Notes: a model not told the origin generated them from the sequence alone. Shown: positions 8,025-17,340, counted from the stretch's first letter. The stretch: DNA of 36,754 nt from CAIQQQ01 sp040399685 (GCA_040399685.1 JBBART010000031.1:1-36754), one strand, 5' to 3'. Numbers and translations: made by a program.

Positions 8025-9374
8025 GTGAACATCGAAAACCGGATTCCCCGCAAGCGACTCGCCATCGTCAGTACATACGATGAGTTGTGTGGAATTGCCG
8101 GATACACGAGAGCTCTTGTACGTGAGCTTGAGGCAAACTTCGATATCGATGTTATGGATTTGAATCAATATTTGCTGCGCAGCCCTTACAAGCGGGTGCA
8201 ACGGTTGGCTGACTTACATATCAAGGACATTGCCCGTCGCCTGCGTCGATTTGACTGCGTCAACATACAATTAGAATACGGAACGCTCGGGCGCACCGAG
8301 CGGCAAATCATACGGCGACTGCGCTGCTTGGTCTCCGCAGCCCCCGCACTCTCGGTCACCTTCCACACCATCATCGTCCCGGGTGATCTCGGATGGCCGG
8401 AATTTTGGGCGTTGGCATCAGCCGGAAAGATCGCAACGCTTCTGGCGTATCGGCGGAACGCATCCCTGGCCAGCAAAACATACGCTATGCTCCGGGCGGC
8501 GCAACGCCGCAAGCACGTAAGCGCGATTGCGCACAACAAACGCGACATGCAGTTGCTGCGCGACGTTGTGCGCCTCAAGCAGGTCCACAATCATCCCCTC
8601 GCGTTCGTCTCGCCCACCCAGGCCGAGGCAATACGCGCGGTGTCAACGCGCGGCCAATTCCCTTCCCTGCGCAACCTACCGCCTGCAACCAAGTTGATTG
8701 GCACCTTTGGTTTTCTGTCAGCGTATAAGGGATTTGAGACGGCCATCAGGGCGCTGCGCTATCTCCCCGACGACCATCATCTTCTCGTTTTCGGGGGCGT
8801 TCATCCGCAGTCCATCCGGCGCGAGGCAAGCATCGACCCTTACGTCGCCCGCCTGCTTGAAGAGGGGAAATCTGGGCCAGGTGTCCTCGACCGATTGCTG
8901 GGGCTGGGCCAAGTGGCCGAGACGACGCGCAACGGGTCACGTGCCGATGCCGTCAACGTGACATTGGGCGCAGAGGTCAGCGACGCCATGTTTGGCAAGC
9001 ATCCAGATGACATGTCGCATCGGATACACTTCATGGGTAGCCTGTCTGATGACGAATTTGCCGGTGCCATGGCGGTCTGCGATGCCGTTGTGATGTCATA
9101 TCTTGAAGTCGGCCAGACAAGCTCCGGGCCAATCGCGATGGCTGTCGATCTCGGGTGTCGCGTTATTGCATCGAGAACACATGCTTTCATGCAATTCGCC
9201 CGCTACCATCCCGGACGGGTCGAATTTTTCGATATCGGCAATTTTCTCGAACTCTCTGAACGCCTGCGCTCCGATCCGCCCGACGGAAATCGCTCCGAGC
9301 AATCCGCCTTCGGCACCAAAAGCAACGCGGTGGTCTATGTCGCCGCCAACACGCCCTGCAAGGCAAAAAGATGA
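8025..9374 (+). CDS. Glycosyltransferase of GT4-like type
   Basis: This is a 449-residue protein with a GT-B architecture. The start is a GTG at 8025 with only a weak GAAAG upstream; an ATG at 8020 runs straight into TGA, so it is not usable. The N-terminal part has RLAIVSTYDELCGIAGYTRA, a typical donor/acceptor loop region. The central IGTFGFLSAYKGFETAIRA and the C-terminal MSYLEVGQTSSGPIAMAVDL correspond to the nucleotide-sugar half, with a variant of the E-x7-E region. It is the first gene of the plus-strand capsule operon and its stop overlaps the next ATG (ATGA). It probably builds the capsule repeat in the cytoplasm; the sugar is unknown. Confidence 0.75.
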   Translation: MNIENRIPRKRLAIVSTYDELCGIAGYTRALVRELEANFDIDVMDLNQYLLRSPYKRVQRLADLHIKDIARRLRRFDCVNIQLEYGTLGRTERQIIRRLRCLVSAAPALSVTFHTIIVPGDLGWPEFWALASAGKIATLLAYRRNASLASKTYAMLRAAQRRKHVSAIAHNKRDMQLLRDVVRLKQVHNHPLAFVSPTQAEAIRAVSTRGQFPSLRNLPPATKLIGTFGFLSAYKGFETAIRALRYLPDDHHLLVFGGVHPQSIRREASIDPYVARLLEEGKSGPGVLDRLLGLGQVAETTRNGSRADAVNVTLGAEVSDAMFGKHPDDMSHRIHFMGSLSDDEFAGAMAVCDAVVMSYLEVGQTSSGPIAMAVDLGCRVIASRTHAFMQFARYHPGRVEFFDIGNFLELSERLRSDPPDGNRSEQSAFGTKSNAVVYVAANTPCKAKR

Positions 9375-10471
9375 TACGGTACCGCAACATTATGGCAGCG
9401 CTGGGCCTGGTGATGAACGGCTGTTCCGCGATCCCCAGCGACGGGCCCCGTACATCCGATATCGAGGCCCCAAACGCCGCGTATACGTTGATCGATCTGG
9501 ACACCGCGAAAGCCAGCATCGTCACCAGTTTCGTCAATGCGGAGCGGGCCGAGGCGCCGATAGATCTGCCTCCGGGCAAGCCGCTGGGACGGATGGGTCC
9601 CGGTGATCTGCTGAAAATCGTGATCTGGGAGCCGAACATGAACGGCACCTCGCTGGCCTCCGACAAGTCAGGCATCGAGACGATCGCGCGCATCGCCACA
9701 GATGGTACCATCGGCGTGCCCTATGTCGGCCGGATGCCAGCCGCCGGACGGACCCCGCGTCAGTTAGAAAACGATGTCACCACGCGCCTAGCCCCGCAAT
9801 CGCCCGGTGCCCAGGATGTTGTGCTTGTCGTGGAGGACGTGACCAACAACGTCATTGTCCAGGGCGACGTTGCCAAGCCTGGCCGCTACCCCGTGGTGCC
9901 GAACTCCAGCGGTTTGCTGGACATTCTGGCCATGGCCGGGGGTACCCACATTTTAGACCGGCAAACACAGGTTCGCATCACCCGCGGCAATGCGTCGGTC
10001 ACCCGCACCCTGACGCAGATGGTGGACACGCGCGCGATGGAGATGGATTTTTCGCCAGGTGACCGCATTCTGATCGAACCGCGCACAGCTTATTTCTACG
10101 CGTTCGGCGCCGTTAATCGCCCGGGCGAGCAGCCCTATAACACTGACGATATCAGTCTGGCCCATACCCTTGGCAGAATCCAGGGATTAGCAGATCAACG
10201 TGCCGATCCTGCGTCCATCTTCATCTACCGTCGCCAAAAGTCAGAGCTGACACGGCAGTTGTCGGCCGAGAGATCCACAACCGATGTGATCTATCGCCTT
10301 AATCTGCGCGATCCGGCCGGCTTCTTTGTGTCGGAGAAATTCCCGGTGCTGCCCGAGGATCTCCCCTACGTCAGCATGGCCCCCATTGCCGAGGCAGCAA
10401 AGGTGATCCAGCTGCTGGTTGGCTTCAGCAACCTCGCCGTCGCGCCGCGCAATCTGGGAGCCCCCTATTGA
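9371..10471 (+). CDS. Outer-membrane polysaccharide export lipoprotein (OPX, Wza/KpsD-like)
   Basis: This 366-residue secreted protein has an N-terminal hydrophobic segment ending in a lipobox-like VMNGC, so Cys18 would be lipidated. The polysaccharide export domain begins around GRMGPGDLLKIVIWEP. It is followed by soluble ligand-binding beta-grasp (SLBB-type) segments: NVIVQGDVAKPGRYPVVPNS and a second at YFYAFGAVNRPGEQPY. These are family features of the proteins that form the outer-membrane channel for capsule export. AAGG lies seven bases upstream of the ATG. The stop overlaps the TTG start of the next gene. It should work with the KpsE-like and KpsM/T-like products as the envelope-spanning exporter. 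Confidence 0.85.
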   Translation: MIRYRNIMAALGLVMNGCSAIPSDGPRTSDIEAPNAAYTLIDLDTAKASIVTSFVNAERAEAPIDLPPGKPLGRMGPGDLLKIVIWEPNMNGTSLASDKSGIETIARIATDGTIGVPYVGRMPAAGRTPRQLENDVTTRLAPQSPGAQDVVLVVEDVTNNVIVQGDVAKPGRYPVVPNSSGLLDILAMAGGTHILDRQTQVRITRGNASVTRTLTQMVDTRAMEMDFSPGDRILIEPRTAYFYAFGAVNRPGEQPYNTDDISLAHTLGRIQGLADQRADPASIFIYRRQKSELTRQLSAERSTTDVIYRLNLRDPAGFFVSEKFPVLPEDLPYVSMAPIAEAAKVIQLLVGFSNLAVAPRNLGAPY

Positions 10472-12054
10472 TCGACGCCGCCGCCCTGGCGCGCGAAGCC
10501 GTGGCCACGGCACGGGCGCACCCGCACGATGCCCCCGTGGCGATTCATGCTGCGATGGCGCTTTTTCATGTGGGCGACATTCCACAGTCCTTGCATTATG
10601 CGCGCATGGCCACGTCGCTGGATCCAGCGTCCTCCAGTGCCTTGCGCGTCCTCAGTGGCATATTGAATGCGGCCGGCGAACGTTCCGAGGCCATCGCCGT
10701 CGCCCTGGAGGCGGTGCGCATCGCCCCCGCCGGCGCAGAACTGCGCCTGCATCTGGGCGGTCTGCTCGCCGCCGAGTCCCGTTGGAAAGAGGCGGCGGAG
10801 CATCTGTCCACCCACGCGGTTTCAGCCGCTCCCACCGCTCACGGCTGGCATCTTCTGTCGGCGGTTTTGCGGCAGTTGGGCAGAACCGAACGGGCCACCG
10901 CAGCCGCGCGCGAGGCCGTAAGAACTGACCCTGAGATGATCGAATACCGGCTTCACCTTGCCTCTCTGCTGAGTTGCCGGGCGCTGCATAGTCTTGCCTT
11001 GCACGAGGTTCGGCTGGCGCAGGCATTAGACCACGAAAACCCAACCGTCTGGACCATGCTGAGCTCTCTTCACGCCGCACTCGGCGACCTGCCCCAGGCC
11101 CTGTTGGCGGCAGAAAAAGCAGCGGCACTGGCAGGCGACACCCCTGCCGCCCTTGCGCAACTTGCCTATGTCGCTGGCCTGTGCAGGGTGCCAATGCCGG
11201 ACGGCAACCCCAAGGTATGGCTCGATGTACCTGTGCGCGCAACCAAGCCACGCCCGGCCCCACGGCGCCCCACTTTCACCGAGGATCTGGCCACGCGCTG
11301 GCAGGTCATTTTCGCCATTATGTTGCGCGACATACGCACACGGTTCGGGCACACGCGACTTGGTTACTTTTGGGCGATCATGGAGCCGATCACCCATTTG
11401 ATGACTTTGGGAGTCATTTTTTATGTTCTCAACCACGGCACCGCGCCTGTGGGCGACAATTTGTTTCTATTCTACATCACGGGGCTGGTGCCCTTCCTGA
11501 TGTTCTCGCACGTCTCGCACGACATCATGAGCGCCGGCGAGGCAAATAATGCGATGTTGCATCTGCCAATCGTCAAGCGGACCGATGTCATGATCGCCCA
11601 CGCCTTGCGCCAGTTTGGAACGGAAGCCTGGGTTGGCATCGTTATATTTTCGGTCGCCGGATTGTTGGGGGAACGCGGCGTCCCCGCCGATCCACTGAAA
11701 GCCATGCTCGCGATCATCTGCATTTGGTTGCTGGCTGTGGGTGTTGGGGCGGTTAATCTCGTGATTATCGCCATGTTCCCGTCTTACGATATAGTATTTG
11801 GAGCTGTTCTGCGACTTTTGTACGTTGCATCTGGTATTTATTACTCTCCCATAGCGATGCCGGACTGGGCACGCGACGCTCTTTCCTACAACCCTATACT
11901 GCAAGGAACTGAATTTTTCCGTATTGGGTTTTTTCCGCAATATGATCCGCATTGGGTGGATGTATCCTACCTCCTCACATGGATCGGCGCCTCGATCGGC
12001 ATCGGCTTCGCGCTGGAGCGCGCCATGCGACATCGGATGGTTGTGTATTCATGA
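10468..12054 (+). CDS. kpsM: TPR domain fused to ABC-2 capsule-export permease (KpsM-like)
   Basis: This is a single 528-residue frame with two parts. Residues of about 1-245 are alpha-helical TPR-like repeats rich in Ala and Leu (for example MALFHVGDIPQSLHYARMA and MLSSLHAALGDLPQALLAAEK). From about residue 270 it is an ABC-2 permease of the KpsM type: amphipathic MLRDIRTRFGHTRLGYFWAI, then about six membrane segments and a C-terminal RHRMVVYS. KpsM is normally near 260 residues with no TPR, so the fusion doubles its length. The TTG start at 10468 has GGGAG seven bases upstream and overlaps the previous stop. The permease should carry lipid-linked capsule across the inner membrane with the ATPase encoded next, whose ATG overlaps its stop. 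The TPR part probably docks synthesis enzymes (inference). Confidence 0.85.
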   Translation: MIDAAALAREAVATARAHPHDAPVAIHAAMALFHVGDIPQSLHYARMATSLDPASSSALRVLSGILNAAGERSEAIAVALEAVRIAPAGAELRLHLGGLLAAESRWKEAAEHLSTHAVSAAPTAHGWHLLSAVLRQLGRTERATAAAREAVRTDPEMIEYRLHLASLLSCRALHSLALHEVRLAQALDHENPTVWTMLSSLHAALGDLPQALLAAEKAAALAGDTPAALAQLAYVAGLCRVPMPDGNPKVWLDVPVRATKPRPAPRRPTFTEDLATRWQVIFAIMLRDIRTRFGHTRLGYFWAIMEPITHLMTLGVIFYVLNHGTAPVGDNLFLFYITGLVPFLMFSHVSHDIMSAGEANNAMLHLPIVKRTDVMIAHALRQFGTEAWVGIVIFSVAGLLGERGVPADPLKAMLAIICIWLLAVGVGAVNLVIIAMFPSYDIVFGAVLRLLYVASGIYYSPIAMPDWARDALSYNPILQGTEFFRIGFFPQYDPHWVDVSYLLTWIGASIGIGFALERAMRHRMVVYS

Positions 12055-12740
12055 TTGTTCTAGATCGTGTTTCTAAATCCTATCGGACGCTGGAGGGCCA
12101 CAAACGCGTGCTGTGCGACGTCAGCGTCGTCATTCCGCCTGGTTGCAGCCTTGGCGTGTTGGGTGCGAACGGCGCCGGCAAATCTACCTTGATCCGCCTG
12201 CTGGCGGGAACCGAACACCCCGACGCCGGACGGATCACCCGCTCTGCCGCAAACGTCAGTTTCCCGCTGGGATTTAGCGACACATTGCATCCAAAGCTCA
12301 GCGGGCGCGAGAATGTCGTCTTTCTAGCACGAATCTATGGCTTGTCAGAATTAGAGACGATCGGTTTTGTCGAATCCTTCGCTGAGCTAGGCACTTACTT
12401 CCGTATGCCGGTTGGCACCTATTCCAGTGGGATGCGCGCCAGGCTGGCGTTTGGCATCAGTCTGGCGATTCAGTTCGACGTCTATCTGATCGACGAAGTC
12501 ACGTCCGTCGGCGACGAACGTTTTCGCACAAAATGCCTGGACGCATTCCGCCAACGAATGGACCGCGCGGACGTGATCATGGTGACGCATGATTTCGAAA
12601 CGATGCGCGCCTATTGCAATATCGGCGCGGTGCTGCGCGACGGAGCGCTGACGCTGTTCGACGATCTTGAGGCGGCAATTGAAGACCACGCCCGCGCCAT
12701 GCGGCAAAATCCGGCGATGTACGCCATGGAGCCCATATGA
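12051..12740 (+). CDS. kpsT: Capsule-export ABC ATPase, KpsT-like
   Basis: This is a 229-residue ATPase that pairs with the KpsM-type permease. The ATG at 12051 overlaps the permease stop as ATGA; upstream in-frame starts would lie inside the permease gene. Walker A is GANGAGKST (residues 38-46), the signature motif is in the YSSGMRARLAFGISLA segment, Walker B is DVYLIDEVTS and the H-loop is MVTHDF. KpsT/Wzt-type ATPases share the SSGM form of the signature, seen here, instead of LSGGQ. The length is normal for KpsT, and there is no Wzt-like C-terminal carbohydrate-binding domain, so it belongs to the group 2 capsule type. Confidence 0.92.
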   Translation: MIVLDRVSKSYRTLEGHKRVLCDVSVVIPPGCSLGVLGANGAGKSTLIRLLAGTEHPDAGRITRSAANVSFPLGFSDTLHPKLSGRENVVFLARIYGLSELETIGFVESFAELGTYFRMPVGTYSSGMRARLAFGISLAIQFDVYLIDEVTSVGDERFRTKCLDAFRQRMDRADVIMVTHDFETMRAYCNIGAVLRDGALTLFDDLEAAIEDHARAMRQNPAMYAMEPI

Positions 12741-13960
12741 ACGTCGTCGTTCCCCTAAGCGCCCCCCGCATGCCTGGCATCCAGGGAGACATGGGAGGCG
12801 GACATCTGGAGAAACGCGCCACACGGCGCAAATGGCGCTTCGCATCATTGTCGCTGGGGGTACTCCTACCCACAGCTTTGGTTTCGGCTTACTTATATGG
12901 TGTTGCAGATGATCAATACGTGACCGAGTTCCGTTTCAATATACAACACGCAAGCCCGATGCGAATGGACGGCATGAGCAGCGGCGGCGGTATGGCTGCC
13001 GCTGCGGTGGGTGGGCCCGGCGGCTCATCACCGCTGGCCGTGATCACAGATTCGCAAATTGTCGTCCAGTATCTCAAGAGTGCGCAGGTTATAGAAGACA
13101 TAACGGCCGCAGGAATTGACCTGAACCAAATCTATTCGAATTCCGACAGAGATATCCTAGCTCACCTGCCCCCAAGCAGTCTCGCGGAGCAGCGCCTGCG
13201 TTACTGGCGCCGCGTGGTGGATCCGTTTTACGACATGACCAGTGGAATTGTCTCAGTAGAGGTGCGGGCATTCAATCCAGCCGATGCGAAGCGCGTGGCG
13301 AACATGGCGCTGAACCTTTCTGAAAAGCTGGTCAACGATATTTCGAACAAATCGCGGAACGATACTCTATCATATATCACAAAAGAGGTTGTCTCCAGCA
13401 AAACGAAGCTAGAGGACGCGCAGACAACAATCGCGGACTATCGAAACAAGCACGCTGTGCTCTTCCCGGAGATGCAGGCAACCGCCGACACGACGTTGGG
13501 CGGAAAAATTCAGGAAACACTGATCGAGGCGCAAACAGCCTACGCCGCACAGCTCGCCCAGGGCGTCTCGAAGGACACCGTTCAGATGAACATACTGGCC
13601 AATCGCATCCTTGCGATGCGGCGTTCGGTGCAGACGGTTCAGGACCGATTGACCCAAACTGGCACGACGGCGAAGTCCGAGGAATCGTTGGCTTCGGTCA
13701 TGTCTCAGTACGGCGTGCTCCATTTAAGTGAGGAAATCGCTGCAAAGGTCTATGAGCGCGCCTTGATCGCCCAGCAGGACGCCAGAAATGCGGCCAGCCA
13801 GCAAGGCATCTACCTCGCTGCCTTCGTGCGGCCAGCATTGCCGCAGGCGTCTATGTATCCCATCCGTTGGCGTATGCTTCTGGAGACCGCGTTGCTCAGC
13901 TTTGTCGGGTGGTGCCTGTTGCAGCTTCTTTATCACGGCATCCGTGATCATATTGACTGA
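12737..13960 (+). CDS. kpsE: Inner-membrane capsule export co-polymerase-like protein, KpsE-like
   Basis: This 407-residue protein has the PCP layout: a transmembrane helix near residues 40-56, a large periplasmic part with coiled-coil character, and a second helix near the C terminus (LLETALLSFVGWCLLQLLYH). The LPQASMYPIRW stretch before the last helix is typical of KpsE/BexC/CtrB. Family members bridge the inner-membrane ABC transporter to the outer-membrane export lipoprotein. The ATG overlaps the KpsT stop and has GGAG five bases upstream. An unusual flexible Gly/Met/Ala-rich stretch lies near residues 75-100 (MDGMSSGGGMAAAAVGGPGG). It is the last of the tightly overlapping genes; a 69-base gap follows. 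Confidence 0.85.
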   Translation: MNVVVPLSAPRMPGIQGDMGGGHLEKRATRRKWRFASLSLGVLLPTALVSAYLYGVADDQYVTEFRFNIQHASPMRMDGMSSGGGMAAAAVGGPGGSSPLAVITDSQIVVQYLKSAQVIEDITAAGIDLNQIYSNSDRDILAHLPPSSLAEQRLRYWRRVVDPFYDMTSGIVSVEVRAFNPADAKRVANMALNLSEKLVNDISNKSRNDTLSYITKEVVSSKTKLEDAQTTIADYRNKHAVLFPEMQATADTTLGGKIQETLIEAQTAYAAQLAQGVSKDTVQMNILANRILAMRRSVQTVQDRLTQTGTTAKSEESLASVMSQYGVLHLSEEIAAKVYERALIAQQDARNAASQQGIYLAAFVRPALPQASMYPIRWRMLLETALLSFVGWCLLQLLYHGIRDHID

Positions 13961-14029
13961 CAAGAGATAAATTTTCCAAACAACACAATAACTTCAATCG
14001 ACAAACATGCCAGAAAGTGATTTTGTCAT

Positions 14030-15013
14030 ATGAATAATCTTACTGTTAGCATCTCATCGGACACGTCATATTCAGACAAAGTTCTGAAAATTAGCCTGAC
14101 GGATGCTTACGAGGCTATATCAGAGTTACGTTTGGTCCGTTCGGAATGCACCGATCTCTTCGGTTACTTTCAAACTCTCGACATGGTCCTGAACTATATC
14201 AACGAATCCGGCGACATAGATCTGGTGGAGGCCGCCATGGTCCATGTCAAATATCTGGCAACCAAGGCCGACGTTGATTTCGCCGTGATCTTGGGTGGTG
14301 GCCATTTCCAGGTCGAACCTCAGATCATCCTTGATGCGCTGACCAATATCAGCGCGTTATTACGGATAGCGTCGCAGAACCAGGTAGCCGGTGTGCCCGT
14401 GGCTGTGTTTTCCGTGATTGTGGAGGCCGAAAAGAAGCTTGCCGGTTGGTGTTCACGCGAAAAGGCCCTGGTCATCGCACGTCTCGTATTGCGGGAAAGA
14501 CCGAAAATCTGTGTCGAAATCGGTATTTTTGGCGGCCGCTCCTTGTTCCCTTGCGCAGCTGCCCTTCGCCACAACGGCGAGGGACACATCTACGGCATTG
14601 AGGCCTGGAGCCCCAGCGTTGCCATTGAGGTCGCGACAAACGAGGCCAACGACGATTGGTGGTCAAAAGTGGACTTCATCCACATCAAGCAGGAATTCTT
14701 CCGCTTCGTATCCACGTCCAACCTTACCCAATACGTCCGTGTGATCGAAGCCCCCTCCCGTCGTGCGGCGGCGTTGTTTGACCAGATAGACTTCCTGCAT
14801 ATTGACGGCTCTCACTCAGTCGTCAACGCAGCGGAGGACCTCATTCTCTATGCCCGCAAGGTGCGCTCCGGTGGCATCATTATATTTGATGACATCAACT
14901 GGCAGTCGACTGCCCTTGCTCGCGAACTGCTATATGCGCTGTGCGATCCTGTTAAGATATTGACGGATCCTGAAAGTGGATTGGACATATGCGCCGTTAT
15001 GCGCATGCGCTGA
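14030..15013 (+). CDS. Class I SAM-dependent methyltransferase (Methyltransf_24-like)
   Basis: This is a 327-residue protein. The C-terminal half (from about residue 155) is a Rossmann-type methyltransferase: motif I is VEIGIFGGRSLF, followed by GHIYGIEAWSP, the acidic DQIDFLHIDGSHS and the RSGGIIIFDDINW strand. This resembles PF13578 enzymes found in polysaccharide and secondary-metabolite loci. The N-terminal 150 residues are not recognised. Shine-Dalgarno complementarity is weak, and the gene stands 69 bases after the kpsE-like gene in AT-richer DNA. By position it may methylate the capsule or its repeat unit; the acceptor is unknown. Confidence 0.7.
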   Translation: MNNLTVSISSDTSYSDKVLKISLTDAYEAISELRLVRSECTDLFGYFQTLDMVLNYINESGDIDLVEAAMVHVKYLATKADVDFAVILGGGHFQVEPQIILDALTNISALLRIASQNQVAGVPVAVFSVIVEAEKKLAGWCSREKALVIARLVLRERPKICVEIGIFGGRSLFPCAAALRHNGEGHIYGIEAWSPSVAIEVATNEANDDWWSKVDFIHIKQEFFRFVSTSNLTQYVRVIEAPSRRAAALFDQIDFLHIDGSHSVVNAAEDLILYARKVRSGGIIIFDDINWQSTALARELLYALCDPVKILTDPESGLDICAVMRMR

Positions 15014-15060
15014 TCATGAATTGTGGTTTTCTAGCAAATAATTATTAGGTCTTCGTTATC

Positions 15061-16356
15061 ATGCGCATAGGTAAATATCGAAGAATATATTACCAACACC
15101 TCAAAAAATGTGGTGGTTCGACGATTAATAGCTGGATCGATACACTGACCTTCGCAGACAGAACACAAGGTTCGGCACAGTTGGCGAATGCAGGCTGCAA
15201 TTATGACCCAATCGACCTGAACTGGGAGGAGCCGGAGACCGAAGCATCGAGCGCTCAAGCTTTGTTTCATTGGCACGACATTTTACACACCCATGCTCCC
15301 CTGCGCATGTACGCGCCCGAAAACACCTTCTGCTTCACGATCCTTCGTGACCCCGTTCAGCGCCTAATATCCCAGTTCTACGATTGGCGTCGACTAGAGG
15401 AACACGATCTGCATGCGCAGTCGCCTGATATAGCTGCGTGCGTCCGTGACAGCCGCCGCTATTGCCTACGTGATTTTCTGGAACGGCATGGGGTTACTGC
15501 CGGCCGGATGTTTATGGATAATTATTTGACACGTGCGATTGCTGGCGGGCGGATAGGTGATCTCGCCAAGGACGTGCACGACTCAGAACGTCTCTGCCAA
15601 ATCGCATTGTTGAGCCTTGAAAACGACTACGATCTGGTTGGAATCACCGAGAGCATGTACCTCGCCCGCAAGGCAGTTTGTGCCATCCTCGGGTTGCCCC
15701 CCGCGGCCAGAGTGGCCAACGTCAACATGACCCGAACATCGATTGATGCAGATCACGAAGTGGGTGATGCCCGCGAAATTCTTGAATCACTAACTCGCAT
15801 TGACAGCGTTATTTATAATCGCGCCCACCAATTGTTTGAACAACGGCACCGCAAGGTCGCCGAAGATTACAATACAGCTGCTTTCGAGATGCTGCACGCC
15901 GCCCCTTTGCTGGACGAAATGCGCGGAACGGGTTTTTGCGGCGCAACCCGTTATTCTGTACGGGCACCACTCATCGGTAGCGGCATGCACGGCAGAGACG
16001 GCGCGCAAATGCTGGAATGCGCGGTGTGGTCCGGCCCCGAAACACAGACCACACTGTATATACCGACACCGCCCGGCATGCAGTTATTGCTGCTGGTCTG
16101 GATTCGCGGCTACGTCGATGCTGGGCAACGCGATCAATTGCGGTGTTGGGTAGACGGCAAACCAGTGGCGCACCAATTCGGTATCGCCACAGGCTATGCA
16201 GACCTGCTGATGGTTCCCGCCAAGTCATACCGTTCGTTTGTGCGCTTGGAACTCGAGATCGACCAAACCATGCAATCCGGCGCACCTGGCGACGATATCC
16301 ACGATTCAAGGCAGCGTGGATTTGCCTTCGACAGTTATGGGTGGGCGCCTACATAA
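15061..16356 (+). CDS. Sulfotransferase-like protein with an unassigned C-terminal domain
   Basis: This is a 431-residue protein. The N-terminal part matches PAPS-dependent sulfotransferases of the Sulfotransfer_2 type: the 5'-phosphosulfate loop is HLKKCGGST (residues 13-21, the position of the family PKTAGTS motif) and the 3'-phosphate site is FTILRDPVQRLISQFY (residues 92-107). A His-containing WHDILHTHAP segment lies between them. From about residue 290 there is a separate, beta-rich region (TTLYIPTPPGMQLLLLVWIR onward) that I do not recognise. It may bind carbohydrate (inference). It ends the capsule cluster, which suggests sulfation of the exported polysaccharide. No PAPS synthesis genes are in the window. 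The start has a weak AGG 11 bases upstream. Confidence 0.72.
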   Translation: MRIGKYRRIYYQHLKKCGGSTINSWIDTLTFADRTQGSAQLANAGCNYDPIDLNWEEPETEASSAQALFHWHDILHTHAPLRMYAPENTFCFTILRDPVQRLISQFYDWRRLEEHDLHAQSPDIAACVRDSRRYCLRDFLERHGVTAGRMFMDNYLTRAIAGGRIGDLAKDVHDSERLCQIALLSLENDYDLVGITESMYLARKAVCAILGLPPAARVANVNMTRTSIDADHEVGDAREILESLTRIDSVIYNRAHQLFEQRHRKVAEDYNTAAFEMLHAAPLLDEMRGTGFCGATRYSVRAPLIGSGMHGRDGAQMLECAVWSGPETQTTLYIPTPPGMQLLLLVWIRGYVDAGQRDQLRCWVDGKPVAHQFGIATGYADLLMVPAKSYRSFVRLELEIDQTMQSGAPGDDIHDSRQRGFAFDSYGWAPT

Positions 16357-16569
16357 TCTGAGATGCGTTGACAAAAGATGGCCGCCACATCAGCGCGGAG
16401 GCCAATTTGATCTGCCTACGACAAACTGGATCGTTTTTGGTTAGAGTTTTCCGCGCGGCTTCCTCTGGCTGGAAAGAGTGTAGACAATGATGGCATCTGC
16501 GTTTTCAGATCCACAAAAATCTTTCATTTTGAAACCATGAGCCGACGGGACCTCGATCGCTGATATTTG
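16357..16569. other. Non-coding stretch between the capsule locus and the IS3 relic
   Basis: I see no gene here. There is no convincing rho-independent terminator after the sulfotransferase. The region probably includes the unrecognised outer end of the decayed IS3 element. Confidence 0.3.
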
Positions 16570-17340
16570 TTGCAACGCAGGCGGAATCCCCTCATTTCTA
16601 ACGGGCTTCGGTCGCAGAATTTACGTGTGCATGGTCGGGCGATCATTGTTATAATTCCAGATCCTTTGTGCCGCGAATTCCTGGGCCTCCTCAATTTCTT
16701 CGATGATGATTTGATCCAGCCTTACGTGTGTGTTCGTGCGTCTGTGGCACTGGACATGGGCGTTCTGCTACGGTTGACCTGATTGGATATGCTGCAGGCG
16801 GATGCTTTGTTTCTCGGCCTACCCTTTCAGCCTTTCGCTGATATATACAGATCCGTTATCGATCCTGATAGCGTCGGGCTGACCACGCCATTCGATGATG
16901 CGATTGAGGGTGCGGATCTCCCGCTCGGCAGGCCGCAAGAAGTCCACCGCAATGCCCAACTGGTCCGCCATGAAGTCTATCGACCAGACCATCTTCGGGC
17001 TCTCCGGCACGGCCAGGGCCTCGGGTTTGACGCGTTTCAAACGCTTCCTGGGTTTGATCGGCAATGCGCTCGTTTTCATCGCTCTACTTTGAGCTGGTGC
17101 AAAACAGATTTCGATGACGCCAAACGCCCGGCAGGCCAACGCAATGATGCCGCCTTGTCGTGCCACCGCAGTCCCGGCCATGCTGCCGAACGTCGCCCGC
17201 CACTTGGTGAACGACGCATTGCTCATGCCGTGTTCACGGCACTGCTTTGCCGCCGAAACGCCGCTCTCGGCCTGGCGCAGGACCGAAAGGATCAAAGAAT
17301 CGCTGTATTGGCTAATTTTCGTTCAGAATTTCCTCATACA
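16570..17340 (-). pseudogene. Decayed IS3-family transposase
   Basis: Read on the minus strand from 17340, a start MRKF is followed by a stop. Then comes OrfA-like SDSLILSVLRQAESGVSAAK and SNASFTKWRATFG, which runs without an OrfA end into OrfB pieces: ACRAFGVIEICFAPAQ, then PESPKMVWSIDFMADQL, which jumps to LNRIIEWRGQPDAIRIDNG. The C-terminal piece (LQHIQSGQP, stop, then LDQIIIEEIEEAQEFAAQ and NYNNDRP) lies at 16621-16805 with in-frame stops, and NEGIPPALQ continues in another frame to about 16570. At least two internal deletions and several stops make it inactive. Homology to IS3 OrfA/OrfB is clear by motif, but the element ends are not resolved. Confidence 0.8.

Noticed and set aside
8020..8028. 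ATG at 8020 as start of the glycosyltransferase
   Set aside because: It reads ATG CTG TGA and stops at once; the GTG at 8025 in the correct frame is the only nearby start.
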